This document shows, one piece after another, positions 1-7,350 of a stretch of 27,453 bases of DNA. The stretch comes from JBGTNQ01 sp964646785 (GTDB taxonomy: Bacteria > Patescibacteriota > Minisyncoccia > Phycocordibacterales > Zambryskibacteraceae): assembly GCA_964646785.1 (NCBI GenBank), contig CAZYGU010000007.1:1-27453 (forward strand), given 5' to 3'. Numbering within the stretch: the stretch's first letter is position 1; each line of letters starts with the position of its first letter. The notes under the pieces were generated by a model that was given only the letters and a program-made list of their open reading frames with translations, ran no database searches and was not told where the DNA came from. A program made the translations under genes and the position numbers.

Positions 1-797
1 GGTATCTTCTTTGCCTCAATAAGCTCGTTGAGCTCATATAAAATCGTTTGTGTTCTCTCAAGTGAGAACGCAGGGATCACAAGTGTTCCTCCTTGTGCAA
101 TAGTTTTTTCAACTACATGTTTAAACCGAGATTGCCGCAGCTCTTTTTCCTCATGATTCCGATCGCCGTATACACTATCCATCACAACATAATCTGCATC
201 TTGCACGAATTCAGTATTTGGAAGCAATAACGATGGAGAATTCCCTGTATCACCTGTAAACAAAATAGTCCTTGATGTCTCGTTCCCACCCTTAAGTGTA
301 AATAGGTACATAGAAGAACCCAAAATGTGCCCCGCATCTTTTAAAACTACTGATACGTGTTCTGTAATCTTTGTTTCTTGGTGATATGAAATAGTCTTCC
401 ATAGTGAAAACGCTTGCGTTACATGCTCTTGCTCATAGATAGGAAGAATACCTTTCGCACGAGAATCCATATCCATAATTCTCGATGCATCTGCAAGCAT
501 GAGAGTCGCTAACTCCCGAGTTGCAGGTGTTGAGTAAATTACTCCTTGGAATCCATCCTTCAATAATTTTGGAATACGCCCAATATGATCCATATGTGCG
601 TGAGTAATAAACAAGAAATCAATTGTCTTTGGATCATACGGAAAAGGATCCCTATTCCTTTCGTCTGCATCGGCTTCTCCCTGTAACATACCGCAATCAA
701 TAAGTGCCCGAAATCCTTCAGCTTCTAAAAGAAAATTAGCTGCAGTTACCGTACCAATTCCACTCCAAAATGTTACTGTTGGGATATTACTATTCAT
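1..797 (-). CDS. MBL-fold beta-CASP RNA-processing exonuclease family protein (3' end cut by window)
   Basis: The reading frame opens with ATG at 797 and runs off the left edge after about 265 codons. Near residue 65 it carries THAHMDHIG, the HxHxDH zinc motif of metallo-beta-lactamase folds. Further along it has a GDTGNS element, YGDRNH, and PAFSLERTQ, which resembles the beta-CASP insert of CPSF73/Ysh1-like hydrolases. Known members are zinc-dependent RNA nucleases; RNA substrate here is inferred from family. The start overlaps the end of the upstream membrane-protein gene by 8 bases, so the two are probably co-transcribed and translationally coupled. RNase J proper is less likely, since the opening GIGTVTAAN resembles the Ysh1-type GAAxEVTGS more than the RNase J start. 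Confidence 0.88.
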   Translation of the reverse strand, partial: MNSNIPTVTFWSGIGTVTAANFLLEAEGFRALIDCGMLQGEADADERNRDPFPYDPKTIDFLFITHAHMDHIGRIPKLLKDGFQGVIYSTPATRELATLMLADASRIMDMDSRAKGILPIYEQEHVTQAFSLWKTISYHQETKITEHVSVVLKDAGHILGSSMYLFTLKGGNETSRTILFTGDTGNSPSLLLPNTEFVQDADYVVMDSVYGDRNHEEKELRQSRFKHVVEKTIAQGGTLVIPAFSLERTQTILYELNELIEAKKI

Positions 798-1191
798 ATG
801 TTTTTCTTAAAAAGAAGATAACACCCACTGAACATACACTTGCTCCGAGTACCCCAGAAGAAATGTCTGATATGGTATCTGGCCAATACCCAAGCCATTG
901 GTTAAGCGCTAGACCATTACTAAATTCAAAAACTTCCCAACCAATTGAGACAAGTAGTGTCGCAAAACATGTAATAGAAAATACTCTAAGGCCTGAATAG
1001 TGTTTTCTATTACTCAACAAAGAGAATAGTGAAAGAAAAAGGAATGCAATCGAAACCCCAGCAATAGAGTGAACAAACACATCAAACCAAGGAGTAGACC
1101 AATACATAAAATGCTTAAGTGCAGAAAGATGAAGAAACAAAAGGAAACTTGAAAATATAAGACCCAAAAGAAGCAAGAAGGATGATTTCAT
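790..1191 (-). CDS. Small integral membrane protein, about four TM segments
   Basis: A 133-residue hydrophobic protein. Segments at roughly residues 4-24, 36-57, 68-88 and 108-128 look membrane-spanning. A conserved-looking core reads DVFVHSIAG, IGWEVFEF and DTISDISSGVLGA. This pattern of H, E and D residues in helices resembles the YjdF/DUF2238-type membrane proteins of unknown function, but I assign that only tentatively. A TATAAT box ends six bases before the ATG, so the transcript is predicted to start at the A of the start codon. The gene overlaps the beta-CASP gene by 8 bases. No catalytic role can be read from the sequence. Confidence 0.75.
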   Translation of the reverse strand: MKSSFLLLLGLIFSSFLLFLHLSALKHFMYWSTPWFDVFVHSIAGVSIAFLFLSLFSLLSNRKHYSGLRVFSITCFATLLVSIGWEVFEFSNGLALNQWLGYWPDTISDISSGVLGASVCSVGVIFFLRKTYE

Positions 1192-1197
1192 GAATGT

Positions 1198-1203
1198 ATT
1201 ATA
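1198..1203 (-). promoter_or_regulatory. -10 box of a predicted leaderless promoter (membrane-protein gene)
   Basis: A perfect TATAAT on the minus strand lies six bases before the ATG at 1191, so +1 falls on the A of ATG. No convincing -35 is seen 16-18 bases upstream. The same geometry recurs before the genes starting at 4088 and 24571. Confidence 0.6.
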
Positions 1204-1223
1204 TACAGTATATCAGAGACGAA

Positions 1224-1371
1224 ACCACCACCCGAAGGTTTACTTTGGGTGGTGGTAGCGATTAGGGTTACAAGTATAATTCCCTAGTACATAAGTCTAG
1301 GTGGGTGTCCGCAATCTCTACCCCAAAGGGTAGGATACTATAGAACTCCCTGAATAGTATTTTGACCTAGA
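1224..1371 (-). ncRNA. Candidate structured RNA or structured leader, five helices
   Basis: In a 395-base stretch without a gene, 1224-1371 folds into nested helices that can be read directly. 1224-1233 pairs with 1247-1256 (10 bp, ACCACCACCC against GGGTGGTGGT). 1263-1267 pairs with 1282-1286. A 7-bp helix, 1296-1302 with 1365-1371, encloses two hairpins: 1318-1323/1328-1333 (CTACCC, loop CAAA) and 1335-1340/1355-1360 (ATACTA/TAGTAT). The minus strand is favoured because a promoter candidate lies at 1446-1474 and the 10-bp hairpin is the last element, followed by a short T run, like a weak terminator. It does not match what I know of RNase P, tmRNA, SRP or 6S RNA. It may be a free RNA or a leader of the membrane-protein gene. 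Confidence 0.5.
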
Positions 1372-1445
1372 AAATTTACTAATAACCCTGTATATATGAT
1401 GTTCCAGAAAAATGAATCTTACAAGAGAATACATGATTAAGAAAC

Positions 1446-1474
1446 ATTTTACATAACATTAAAAGTGGTGAAAA
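1446..1474 (-). promoter_or_regulatory. Promoter candidate for the structured RNA
   Basis: On the minus strand, TTTTCA (1474-1469), a 17-base spacer and TAAAAT (1451-1446) form a sigma-70-like promoter. The predicted start is near 1439, about 70 bases before the first helix of the structured RNA. It lies after the ndk terminator, so it would be independent of ndk. Confidence 0.45.
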
Positions 1475-1516
1475 CAAAAAATGAATAAAAATATACCTTA
1501 ATTAAGGTTAAAAAAT

Positions 1517-1543
1517 AAAAAAAACGCTTAATGCGTTTTTTTT
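1517..1543 (-). terminator. Rho-independent terminator after ndk
   Basis: Eleven-base-pair stem 1517-1527/1533-1543 with a 5-base loop. ACGC pairs with GCGT and is flanked by runs of A and T, giving a U tract on either strand. It lies about 45 bases past the ndk stop. Confidence 0.8.
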
Positions 1544-1586
1544 ATTTCCAAACCTACACATAAAACTAAAATCCTTCACTTAAAAA

Positions 1587-2186
1587 TTACTCTAGTATCC
1601 CATCCAAGTTTACATCGTAAAGAATCTGCTCCTGTACGAGACGATAATCGATAAGTTCTTCAGGAGAAAACCAAATTGAAATCTCACGAAGTGCTTCTTC
1701 AGGTTGATCTGAGCAGTGAATAAGATTTCGAACAGCACGTCCTCCAACATTTGCTGTGGAATATGAATCCATAGTAAGATCCCCTCGAATAGTACCAACA
1801 TCTGATGTAAGTGGCTCTGTACCTCCTACTAATTTCTTTACAATTCCTACGGCATGATTTCCCTCAATAACCATAGCGATCACCGGACCTACTGTAATAT
1901 ACGCAAGTAGAGCCTCAATAATATCTCTCCCGTATTCGAGAGCAGATTTTACAGGTTTTTCTCCCATCTTCTCCATATTTTCAATCGTACGACCTCCAAC
2001 TTTCTCACACCACGCATCATCTTTTCCGTAGTGCTCAGTTGCACGCTTTCGATCAGGAACAAACATTTTAAGTCCCACCATCTTTAGACCAGTCCTTTCA
2101 ATACGGCCTATAATTTCTCCGATCAGTGATCTCTGCACTCCATCATGCTTAATAATGACAAAAGTTCTTTCTTTTTGGGGTTTCAT
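1587..2186 (-). CDS. ndk: Nucleoside diphosphate kinase, long variant
   Basis: Transfers the gamma-phosphate of ATP to NDPs through a phospho-histidine, balancing NTP and dNTP pools in the cytoplasm. Visible landmarks are FVIIKHDGVQR (Lys13), GTEP near 122, GTIRGD near 131, and NLIHCSD with the catalytic His157. At 199 residues it is about 50 longer than usual. Extra sequence sits after HYG (about residues 53-90, in the Kpn-loop region) and before the active site (SYSTANVGGR). The arginine normally found five or six residues before the conserved threonine is lysine here (VKKLVGGT). A TATAAT with an upstream TG (2198-2203) gives a predicted 5-base leader. It overlaps the end of the coiled-coil gene. 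Confidence 0.93.
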   Translation of the reverse strand: MKPQKERTFVIIKHDGVQRSLIGEIIGRIERTGLKMVGLKMFVPDRKRATEHYGKDDAWCEKVGGRTIENMEKMGEKPVKSALEYGRDIIEALLAYITVGPVIAMVIEGNHAVGIVKKLVGGTEPLTSDVGTIRGDLTMDSYSTANVGGRAVRNLIHCSDQPEEALREISIWFSPEELIDYRLVQEQILYDVNLDGILE

Positions 2187-2197
2187 AGATAAATTAG

Positions 2198-2203
2198 ATT
2201 ATA
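2198..2203 (-). promoter_or_regulatory. -10 box for ndk (extended TG, short leader)
   Basis: TGtTATAAT on the minus strand predicts a start near 2191, five bases before the ndk ATG. It overlaps the stop region of the upstream gene. No good -35 is visible. Confidence 0.5.
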
Positions 2204-4088
2204 ACAATCGCTTTTTAGGACTCCTCTTTTTTGGCTTTCCACTTGTCTTCAGTGTATTTCCTTTTTTTACCCTTTCCTTTTTAGGCACCTCAGTATACAC
2301 AGCTTCAGGTTTTGAGGAAATAGCCTCTGCTAAAACGTCGTTCATTGGATTTCTTAAAGCAGAGAACACGGGAGCGGATAGTACAACTTCTTTGTCATTG
2401 GTACTTTCGTGAGTGATTCTGTCAGGAGTAATGATGTCATCAAATGTTGCAACATTTCGTGGTACTTCTTTTTTACGAGTGCGGAAAAATGACCCAAGTA
2501 TCTTTTGAAAAAAGGAATCATTTTCCCTTTGTCTATTTAGTGAATCTTTAATTCTTTGAACATTTATTTGTCTTGTATCGCCAGATGCCATTCTTTCTTT
2601 ATCCTTCTGTAACTCTTGAAATACGCGCCCACTTTTTTCAGTAAGAGGATGTGAAGCTTCATACATAACATTATCCTGGGACCACTGTCTCTTTTGTAAA
2701 TTATCAGCGAATCGTCTATCGACATATCCCTGCATTGCGGCACGCTTTTCTCGAACAGTTTTTAGTCGAAATGCTTGTGCAATCTCAGTGCTTTTATTTC
2801 CTGAGCCAACCGCATGAGAATCGAGTCCAGTACGTTTCAAAAGATCAAGGTTGTCTCTTCCCTCTTTTGTTAATTTCATAAGCATAGGTGCAAAACGAAA
2901 CATTTTTGAATTCATAACTTTTTTTGCATGAACAAGATCTGATTCTTCTTGGACTAGATCAATCAATTCTTGTTCTTCATCATGATTTGTTACCTCTCGA
3001 GAAAAACGAGATACATTTTTTCCATCATGTTTTTTTTCAACGACTGCTGTGGAATTTTTCTCTTGTTCTTTTTCTCGATTTAATAGATCAAGTACAACCT
3101 TTCGCAAAAAAGGATTCTCAAACATGTGTAAAGCTTTTTCTTCGACTTGGGACACGTCATCTAACTCCATTGTTTCAAAAAATTCTTCGAGAGCACGCCT
3201 GTCAGTAATTGGCTTACTAACAGCATCAACCCCTGGTAAAGCTCCCCAAATATCGAATACATGCAATAAATCTTTTCTACTTTCTGAATTTTCTATATCT
3301 GCCCACAATAAAGCACCCATCCGATGCATATCTTCAGGAGTATCCCCCCACAATTTATTTTCAAATGTCGTTATTGCATGAAGTGCCTCTTGCCTTCTCT
3401 CAAGAAGTGTCTTGTTTTCTTGATTTTTTTCTTCTTGTTCACGAATTTGCTCAAGAATATTGTTTCGTTCGTATTCACTCGCATCACTCGGTAAACCTGT
3501 GAGTCTTCCCTGTAAATACTCAACCTCTTCTGTACCAAGTGATATTGTATGGGTTAGACTATGAACTGCCTTTTCTAGTGGTGAAATTCGGTTAAACACA
3601 GAAGCACGATCTTGTTCGTAATTCACACGCTTTTCCATGACAAGATCTTCCTGTTGTTTTAATGTTTCATCACGAAACTTATCTTCATCATACGCTTCAG
3701 TTTCTTGAATAATCTTTGCATCTGCAATTCTCTTTTTTTCTTCTGCACTAGCAATGATTTTTGCGCGAAGTTGATCTATTTCATTCTGAAGTTCTACACG
3801 TTGCCGCTCAATAGAATTTGTGACTGGTTTTTCTTTTGTTACTTCTTGAATTCTATTATTAGCAAGACTAGCTTCTTCTTGTTCTACTGTCCGTAATTCA
3901 TGCTCAAGACGAACAACCTCTGTCTCGTTCCCTTCTTTTTCTGCGATACGAATTTTTTCTCTTAACCCTTCAATGCGAACCTCAGGAGACTCCCTGTACG
4001 TCTGCCTTTGTTCATCTGCAACAAAACCTTCTGCACCTGGTTCATCAAAATCATCTGATGATGATAACGTTTCATATGGACTAGTCAT
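2199..4088 (-). CDS. Large coiled-coil protein of unknown function
   Basis: A 629-residue protein I do not recognise. Residues 1-30 are acidic. About 35-240 is almost continuous charged helix with heptad-like Glu/Lys/Leu spacing, so coiled coil is likely. About 245-335 is a more globular helical part (ENKLWGDTPEDMHRMGALLW, then DIWGALPGVDAV). A second charged helical stretch follows, and the tail is very basic (KPKKRSPKKRLL). No signal peptide or membrane segment is seen, so it is probably cytoplasmic, with a tail suited to nucleic-acid or membrane contact (inference). The start is supported by TGgTATACT six bases before ATG. It sits between map and ndk, where infA and rpsM would often follow map in other bacteria. 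Confidence 0.8.
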   Translation of the reverse strand: MTSPYETLSSSDDFDEPGAEGFVADEQRQTYRESPEVRIEGLREKIRIAEKEGNETEVVRLEHELRTVEQEEASLANNRIQEVTKEKPVTNSIERQRVELQNEIDQLRAKIIASAEEKKRIADAKIIQETEAYDEDKFRDETLKQQEDLVMEKRVNYEQDRASVFNRISPLEKAVHSLTHTISLGTEEVEYLQGRLTGLPSDASEYERNNILEQIREQEEKNQENKTLLERRQEALHAITTFENKLWGDTPEDMHRMGALLWADIENSESRKDLLHVFDIWGALPGVDAVSKPITDRRALEEFFETMELDDVSQVEEKALHMFENPFLRKVVLDLLNREKEQEKNSTAVVEKKHDGKNVSRFSREVTNHDEEQELIDLVQEESDLVHAKKVMNSKMFRFAPMLMKLTKEGRDNLDLLKRTGLDSHAVGSGNKSTEIAQAFRLKTVREKRAAMQGYVDRRFADNLQKRQWSQDNVMYEASHPLTEKSGRVFQELQKDKERMASGDTRQINVQRIKDSLNRQRENDSFFQKILGSFFRTRKKEVPRNVATFDDIITPDRITHESTNDKEVVLSAPVFSALRNPMNDVLAEAISSKPEAVYTEVPKKERVKKGNTLKTSGKPKKRSPKKRLL

Positions 4089-4094
4089 GGAAAA

Positions 4095-4100
4095 AGTATA
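4095..4100 (-). promoter_or_regulatory. -10 box of a predicted leaderless promoter (coiled-coil gene)
   Basis: TGgTATACT on the minus strand ends six bases before the ATG at 4088, so +1 coincides with the start codon. It lies in the 21-base gap after the map stop, giving the coiled-coil gene its own start of transcription. Confidence 0.6.
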
Positions 4101-4109
4101 CCACCTATA

Positions 4110-4877
4110 TTACTTCGTAAGAATAATTGGATCGCCTTCTGTAATAACTACCGTATGTTCAAAATGAGCACTTTTTTTACCGTCTTTTGTTTTAAATGTA
4201 TACCCATCTTTATCAAGTACAATTTTACTTGTTCCCTGTGCAAGCATTGGTTCAATAGCAATTACCATACCAGGAATAAGCTTTACCCCTTTTCCTTTAA
4301 CACCAGTATTTGGGACGAATGGATCCTCATGAACTTTATAACCAACTCCGTGACCTGCAAGCCCTTCGACAATTGAAAGCTTGAGTCGTTCACCAACCTC
4401 CTGTACAGCCGCACCAATATCACCAACTCGGTTACCGCCGCGAGCTGCTTTGATTCCAGCATAGAGAGATTCTTTTGTGCCTTCAATAAGACGCTTATCT
4501 TCTGAAGAAATAGTCCCCACACCGACCGTAATGGCCGTATCCGTAATCAATCCTCCATGAACAACCCCAAGATCAATTGTTACAACATCACCACTCTGTA
4601 AAATTTTTGGATTCTCATTGGGAATACCATGAACAATTTCATCATTCACAGAGACGCAGAGCGCAGCAGGATATGGCCTTCGAGCACCATCAGGAGTGTA
4701 GTTAAGAAACGCTGCGGTATCCCCTCCTTCCTTGAGAAGCTTCATTGCCAAATCATTCAACTCAACAGTACTTACACCTGGCTTCATGATCTTCGCAATT
4801 TCAGCAAGAATATGGGCATGCCTTTTCCCACCTTCTTTCATAACTTCTATTTCCTTAGGAGTTTTAATAGTAATCAT
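4110..4877 (-). CDS. map: Methionine aminopeptidase, type I
   Basis: Removes the initiator methionine from nascent proteins as they leave the ribosome. The 255-residue length fits type I enzymes without an N-terminal zinc finger. The five metal ligands are visible: Asp102 (TIDLG), Asp113 (ITDTA), His176 (GHGVG), Glu209 (IEPML) and Glu240 (HFEHTV). His83 (VHGIP) is the usual substrate-side histidine. The ATG overlaps the adk stop (TGATG at 4879-4875), so translation is probably coupled. The adk-map order after secY is the classic spc arrangement. Confidence 0.97.
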   Translation of the reverse strand: MITIKTPKEIEVMKEGGKRHAHILAEIAKIMKPGVSTVELNDLAMKLLKEGGDTAAFLNYTPDGARRPYPAALCVSVNDEIVHGIPNENPKILQSGDVVTIDLGVVHGGLITDTAITVGVGTISSEDKRLIEGTKESLYAGIKAARGGNRVGDIGAAVQEVGERLKLSIVEGLAGHGVGYKVHEDPFVPNTGVKGKGVKLIPGMVIAIEPMLAQGTSKIVLDKDGYTFKTKDGKKSAHFEHTVVITEGDPIILTK

Positions 4878-5473
4878 CAGATCAATTCAGGAAGAGCTTT
4901 CATAATATCTTGATGAACACTCTCTATCGATTGCTCACCTTGTACTGAGATAAAATGCTGATCAGAATGTTTGTAGTACTCAATAGCAGGAACAACATCT
5001 GTTTCAAACCAATTCAATCGCTTTGTAATCCTATCCATACTTGCGTCATCAGATCGTCCTCGTGCTAACAAGTGTTTTTCAGACCATTCCCGTGAGACAT
5101 CCAAATGAATAACATGAACTTTTTCAAATCCATAAAACGCAAGAGCTGTATTCAATAGCTGTGCTTCAGGAACTGATCGTGAAACACCATCAAAAATAAC
5201 ATGTGAATCTCCCTTCATATCCTCAAGAAGTGCTTTTGACCACATATAACAAGCAAGAAAATCTGGTTGTCGTTCATCCTTTTCATACACAGCGTAGGAG
5301 AGTTTTGAACTATAATTATCACCTTTAATAAATGATCGGAACATATCACCTGTTTCAATATATTCAACCGAAAGAGGTGTTTTCTCTTCAAGAATAGACT
5401 TCAAGAGTTTTACTTGGGTACCTTTTCCGCAACCGGAACGACCAATAAAGATAAAAGCGTGAGGTTTTTGCAT
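4877..5473 (-). CDS. adk: Adenylate kinase (nucleoside monophosphate kinase family)
   Basis: Converts AMP plus ATP to two ADP in the cytoplasm. The P-loop GRSGCGKGTQ is at residues 11-20, followed by the NMP-binding TGDMFR and the FDGVSRS segment that corresponds to the family DGFPR motif. ARGRSDD then leads into the ITKRLNWF helix. The LID is of the short, zinc-free kind. At 198 residues it is slightly shorter than E. coli Adk. The Phe-Pro of DGFPR is replaced by Val-Ser, so relaxed nucleotide choice is possible, though AMP is the default. TATACA at 5492-5487 is a weak -10 candidate. It is separated from secY by a terminator and overlaps map. Confidence 0.92.
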   Translation of the reverse strand: MQKPHAFIFIGRSGCGKGTQVKLLKSILEEKTPLSVEYIETGDMFRSFIKGDNYSSKLSYAVYEKDERQPDFLACYMWSKALLEDMKGDSHVIFDGVSRSVPEAQLLNTALAFYGFEKVHVIHLDVSREWSEKHLLARGRSDDASMDRITKRLNWFETDVVPAIEYYKHSDQHFISVQGEQSIESVHQDIMKALPELI

Positions 5474-5540
5474 TGCCTGTAGTAAGTGTATACGTGTTAG
5501 CTTATAGGTTTTAGATCAAAAAAGCTAGGGTAATTTTGCA

Positions 5541-5567
5541 AAACAAAACCCGCTTTTCATATGCGGG
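5541..5567 (-). terminator. Terminator after secY
   Basis: Stem CCCGC (5549-5553) with GCGGG (5563-5567). On the minus strand it is followed by TTTTGTTTT. It separates the spc ribosomal unit from adk-map. Confidence 0.7.
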
Positions 5568-5617
5568 CTCTGTGTTGTAGTGCTGTATTAACTAGGCACC
5601 ACAGACAAACAACTACG

Positions 5618-6889
5618 TTAGTATTCCCTTGCAGAAATCTGAGCATCAATCTTCTTAATAAGATCAATAACTACAGAAACGATAATGAGAAGTGCTGTGC
5701 CTCCAATTGCTAGAGACTGAATACCAGTAATACTCTTCATAATAAGCGGCAATACAGCAATCAAACCAAGAAAGAGTGCTCCTACAAGAGTAAGTCGAGT
5801 AAGAATTTTTGCAATGTACTCTGCTGTAGAATCACCAGGACGGACACCTGGAATGAAAGCTCCACTTTTTTGAAGATTTGTAGAAATTTGATGTGGGTCA
5901 AACGTCACAGCGGTGTAGAAATAGGTAAAGAGAAATACCAATGAAAAGTAAGCAACGGCATAAAACCACTGATTTGCAATAATCTTAAGAACGAAGGTTG
6001 AAACAGTTTTTAGTATGTCGTTGTTAACGTTTGCGAGAAAACTAAAAATCATTTGTGGAAACAAAAGGATAGAAAGCGCAAAGATAATCGGTACCACACC
6101 AGCTTGATTCACGCGAAGAGGAAGGTATGTAGAAATACCTCCAAAGACTTTCGATCCTCGTACTCGTTTTGCATAGGTAATAGGAATTGGTCGCTCTGCT
6201 TCTGTAATTACTACTACTCCGAAAATAATGGCAAGAGCCGCAACAAAGAAAGCTACGTACAGTGGAATTTGAGCTGGGTCAAAACTGTATGACAACTGAA
6301 TAAGTTGCTTTGGAAGACTCGATACGATACCTGCAAAAATAATAATTGAAGTTCCGTTTCCAACTCCAAATTCAGTAATAAGCTCTCCAATCCACATAAG
6401 AAGCATTGAACCTGCAGTGATAATAATGAGGTTTGCAACAAGAGCAACAGGAGAAAGCTGAGCAATGATGCCTTGTCGAGTTAACAAAGTTAGAAACGCA
6501 AACCCCTGAATAAGAGCGAGAGGTACGGTGAGCATTCTACTGTATTGAGAAAATTTTCTTCGTCCTGCATCACCCTCATCTTGATAGAGTGCTTTCAAAT
6601 GCGGAAATATAATGGTCAACAATTGCATGATGATTGAGGCAGTAATATATGGACCAACTCCGAGCATAAGAATAGACATACTTGAAAAACCTCCTCCAGA
6701 AAAAAGATTGAGGAGTCCAAGAAACTGATTACCCGAAAAGAAGCTCTGTAGTTTTGCAGAGTCGATACCAGGAACTGGAATTACTGCAAGAAGTCGAAAC
6801 ACAAAAATAGCTCCCAAAGCAAAAAGGATTCTCCCTCTGAGAATTCTATCCCCCCATACTAATCGAGTTTTTTCTAAGAAGGTGTTCAT
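5618..6889 (-). CDS. secY: Protein translocase subunit SecY
   Basis: Channel subunit of the Sec translocon in the cytoplasmic membrane. The 423-residue protein has about ten hydrophobic segments and conserved family sequence: IPVPGID early, LGVGPYITASI in the second membrane segment, and PHQISTNLQKSGAFIPG with RPG in the cytosolic loop that contacts SecA and the ribosome. It follows rplO by about 20 bases in the usual spc order, so it is probably co-transcribed with the ribosomal proteins. secE and secG are not in this window. Confidence 0.97.
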   Translation of the reverse strand: MNTFLEKTRLVWGDRILRGRILFALGAIFVFRLLAVIPVPGIDSAKLQSFFSGNQFLGLLNLFSGGGFSSMSILMLGVGPYITASIIMQLLTIIFPHLKALYQDEGDAGRRKFSQYSRMLTVPLALIQGFAFLTLLTRQGIIAQLSPVALVANLIIITAGSMLLMWIGELITEFGVGNGTSIIIFAGIVSSLPKQLIQLSYSFDPAQIPLYVAFFVAALAIIFGVVVITEAERPIPITYAKRVRGSKVFGGISTYLPLRVNQAGVVPIIFALSILLFPQMIFSFLANVNNDILKTVSTFVLKIIANQWFYAVAYFSLVFLFTYFYTAVTFDPHQISTNLQKSGAFIPGVRPGDSTAEYIAKILTRLTLVGALFLGLIAVLPLIMKSITGIQSLAIGGTALLIIVSVVIDLIKKIDAQISAREY

Positions 6890-6910
6890 AAATTGTATTA
6901 ATCCTAAAGG

Positions 6911-7339
6911 TTACCCAATTGATCCCCCAGCGGCCTCAATTTTAGTTCGAGCAGACTCAGAAACAAGACATGAAACAAAAGTAAGTTTTGTAGAAATATC
7001 TCCAGTTCCAAGAATTTTTACTGCTTTTGTGTTTTTTCCCACAACTCCTTTTTCAATTAATGTCTTAAGTGATACAGTATCACCCGCTTGGAATGCTGAA
7101 AGTAGAGATAGATTCACTGCAATTGGCTTCAAAGAGATACTTTTATTGCTATTCACTCCTCGTCCACGAAGTTTTGGTAATCTCTTAATAACATCTCTCA
7201 TTTCTGGACGTTTCTTTCTTCCTGCTCGAGCATTCTGACCCTTAGTTCCTTTTCCAGAGGTCTTTCCACGAGTTCCCCCTCGTCCTACTTGACGAGACTT
7301 CTTGTTCTTATTTTTTCTTGAAAGTGTGTGTAACTGCAT
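6911..7339 (-). CDS. rplO: 50S ribosomal protein L15
   Basis: Late-assembly protein of the large subunit. The N-terminal part is the glycine- and arginine-rich extended arm (GRGGTRGKTSGKGTKGQNAR) that threads into 23S rRNA, followed by the compact L15 domain. I place the start at the ATG at 7339 (MQLHTLSRK), which matches the family; an in-frame TTG three codons earlier is unlikely. It follows rpsE directly: rpmD (L30), which normally lies between them, is absent. Confidence 0.95.
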   Translation of the reverse strand: MQLHTLSRKNKNKKSRQVGRGGTRGKTSGKGTKGQNARAGRKKRPEMRDVIKRLPKLRGRGVNSNKSISLKPIAVNLSLLSAFQAGDTVSLKTLIEKGVVGKNTKAVKILGTGDISTKLTFVSCLVSESARTKIEAAGGSIG

Positions 7340-7350
7340 GTTGATCAAAA

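Noticed and set aside
1224..1371. A known housekeeping RNA such as RNase P, tmRNA, SRP RNA or 6S RNA
   Set aside because: None of the conserved sequence blocks I know for these RNAs is present on either strand, and the helix layout differs.
6911..7348. L15 starting at TTG 7348
   Set aside because: ATG at 7339 matches the family start, and the extra three residues have no support.
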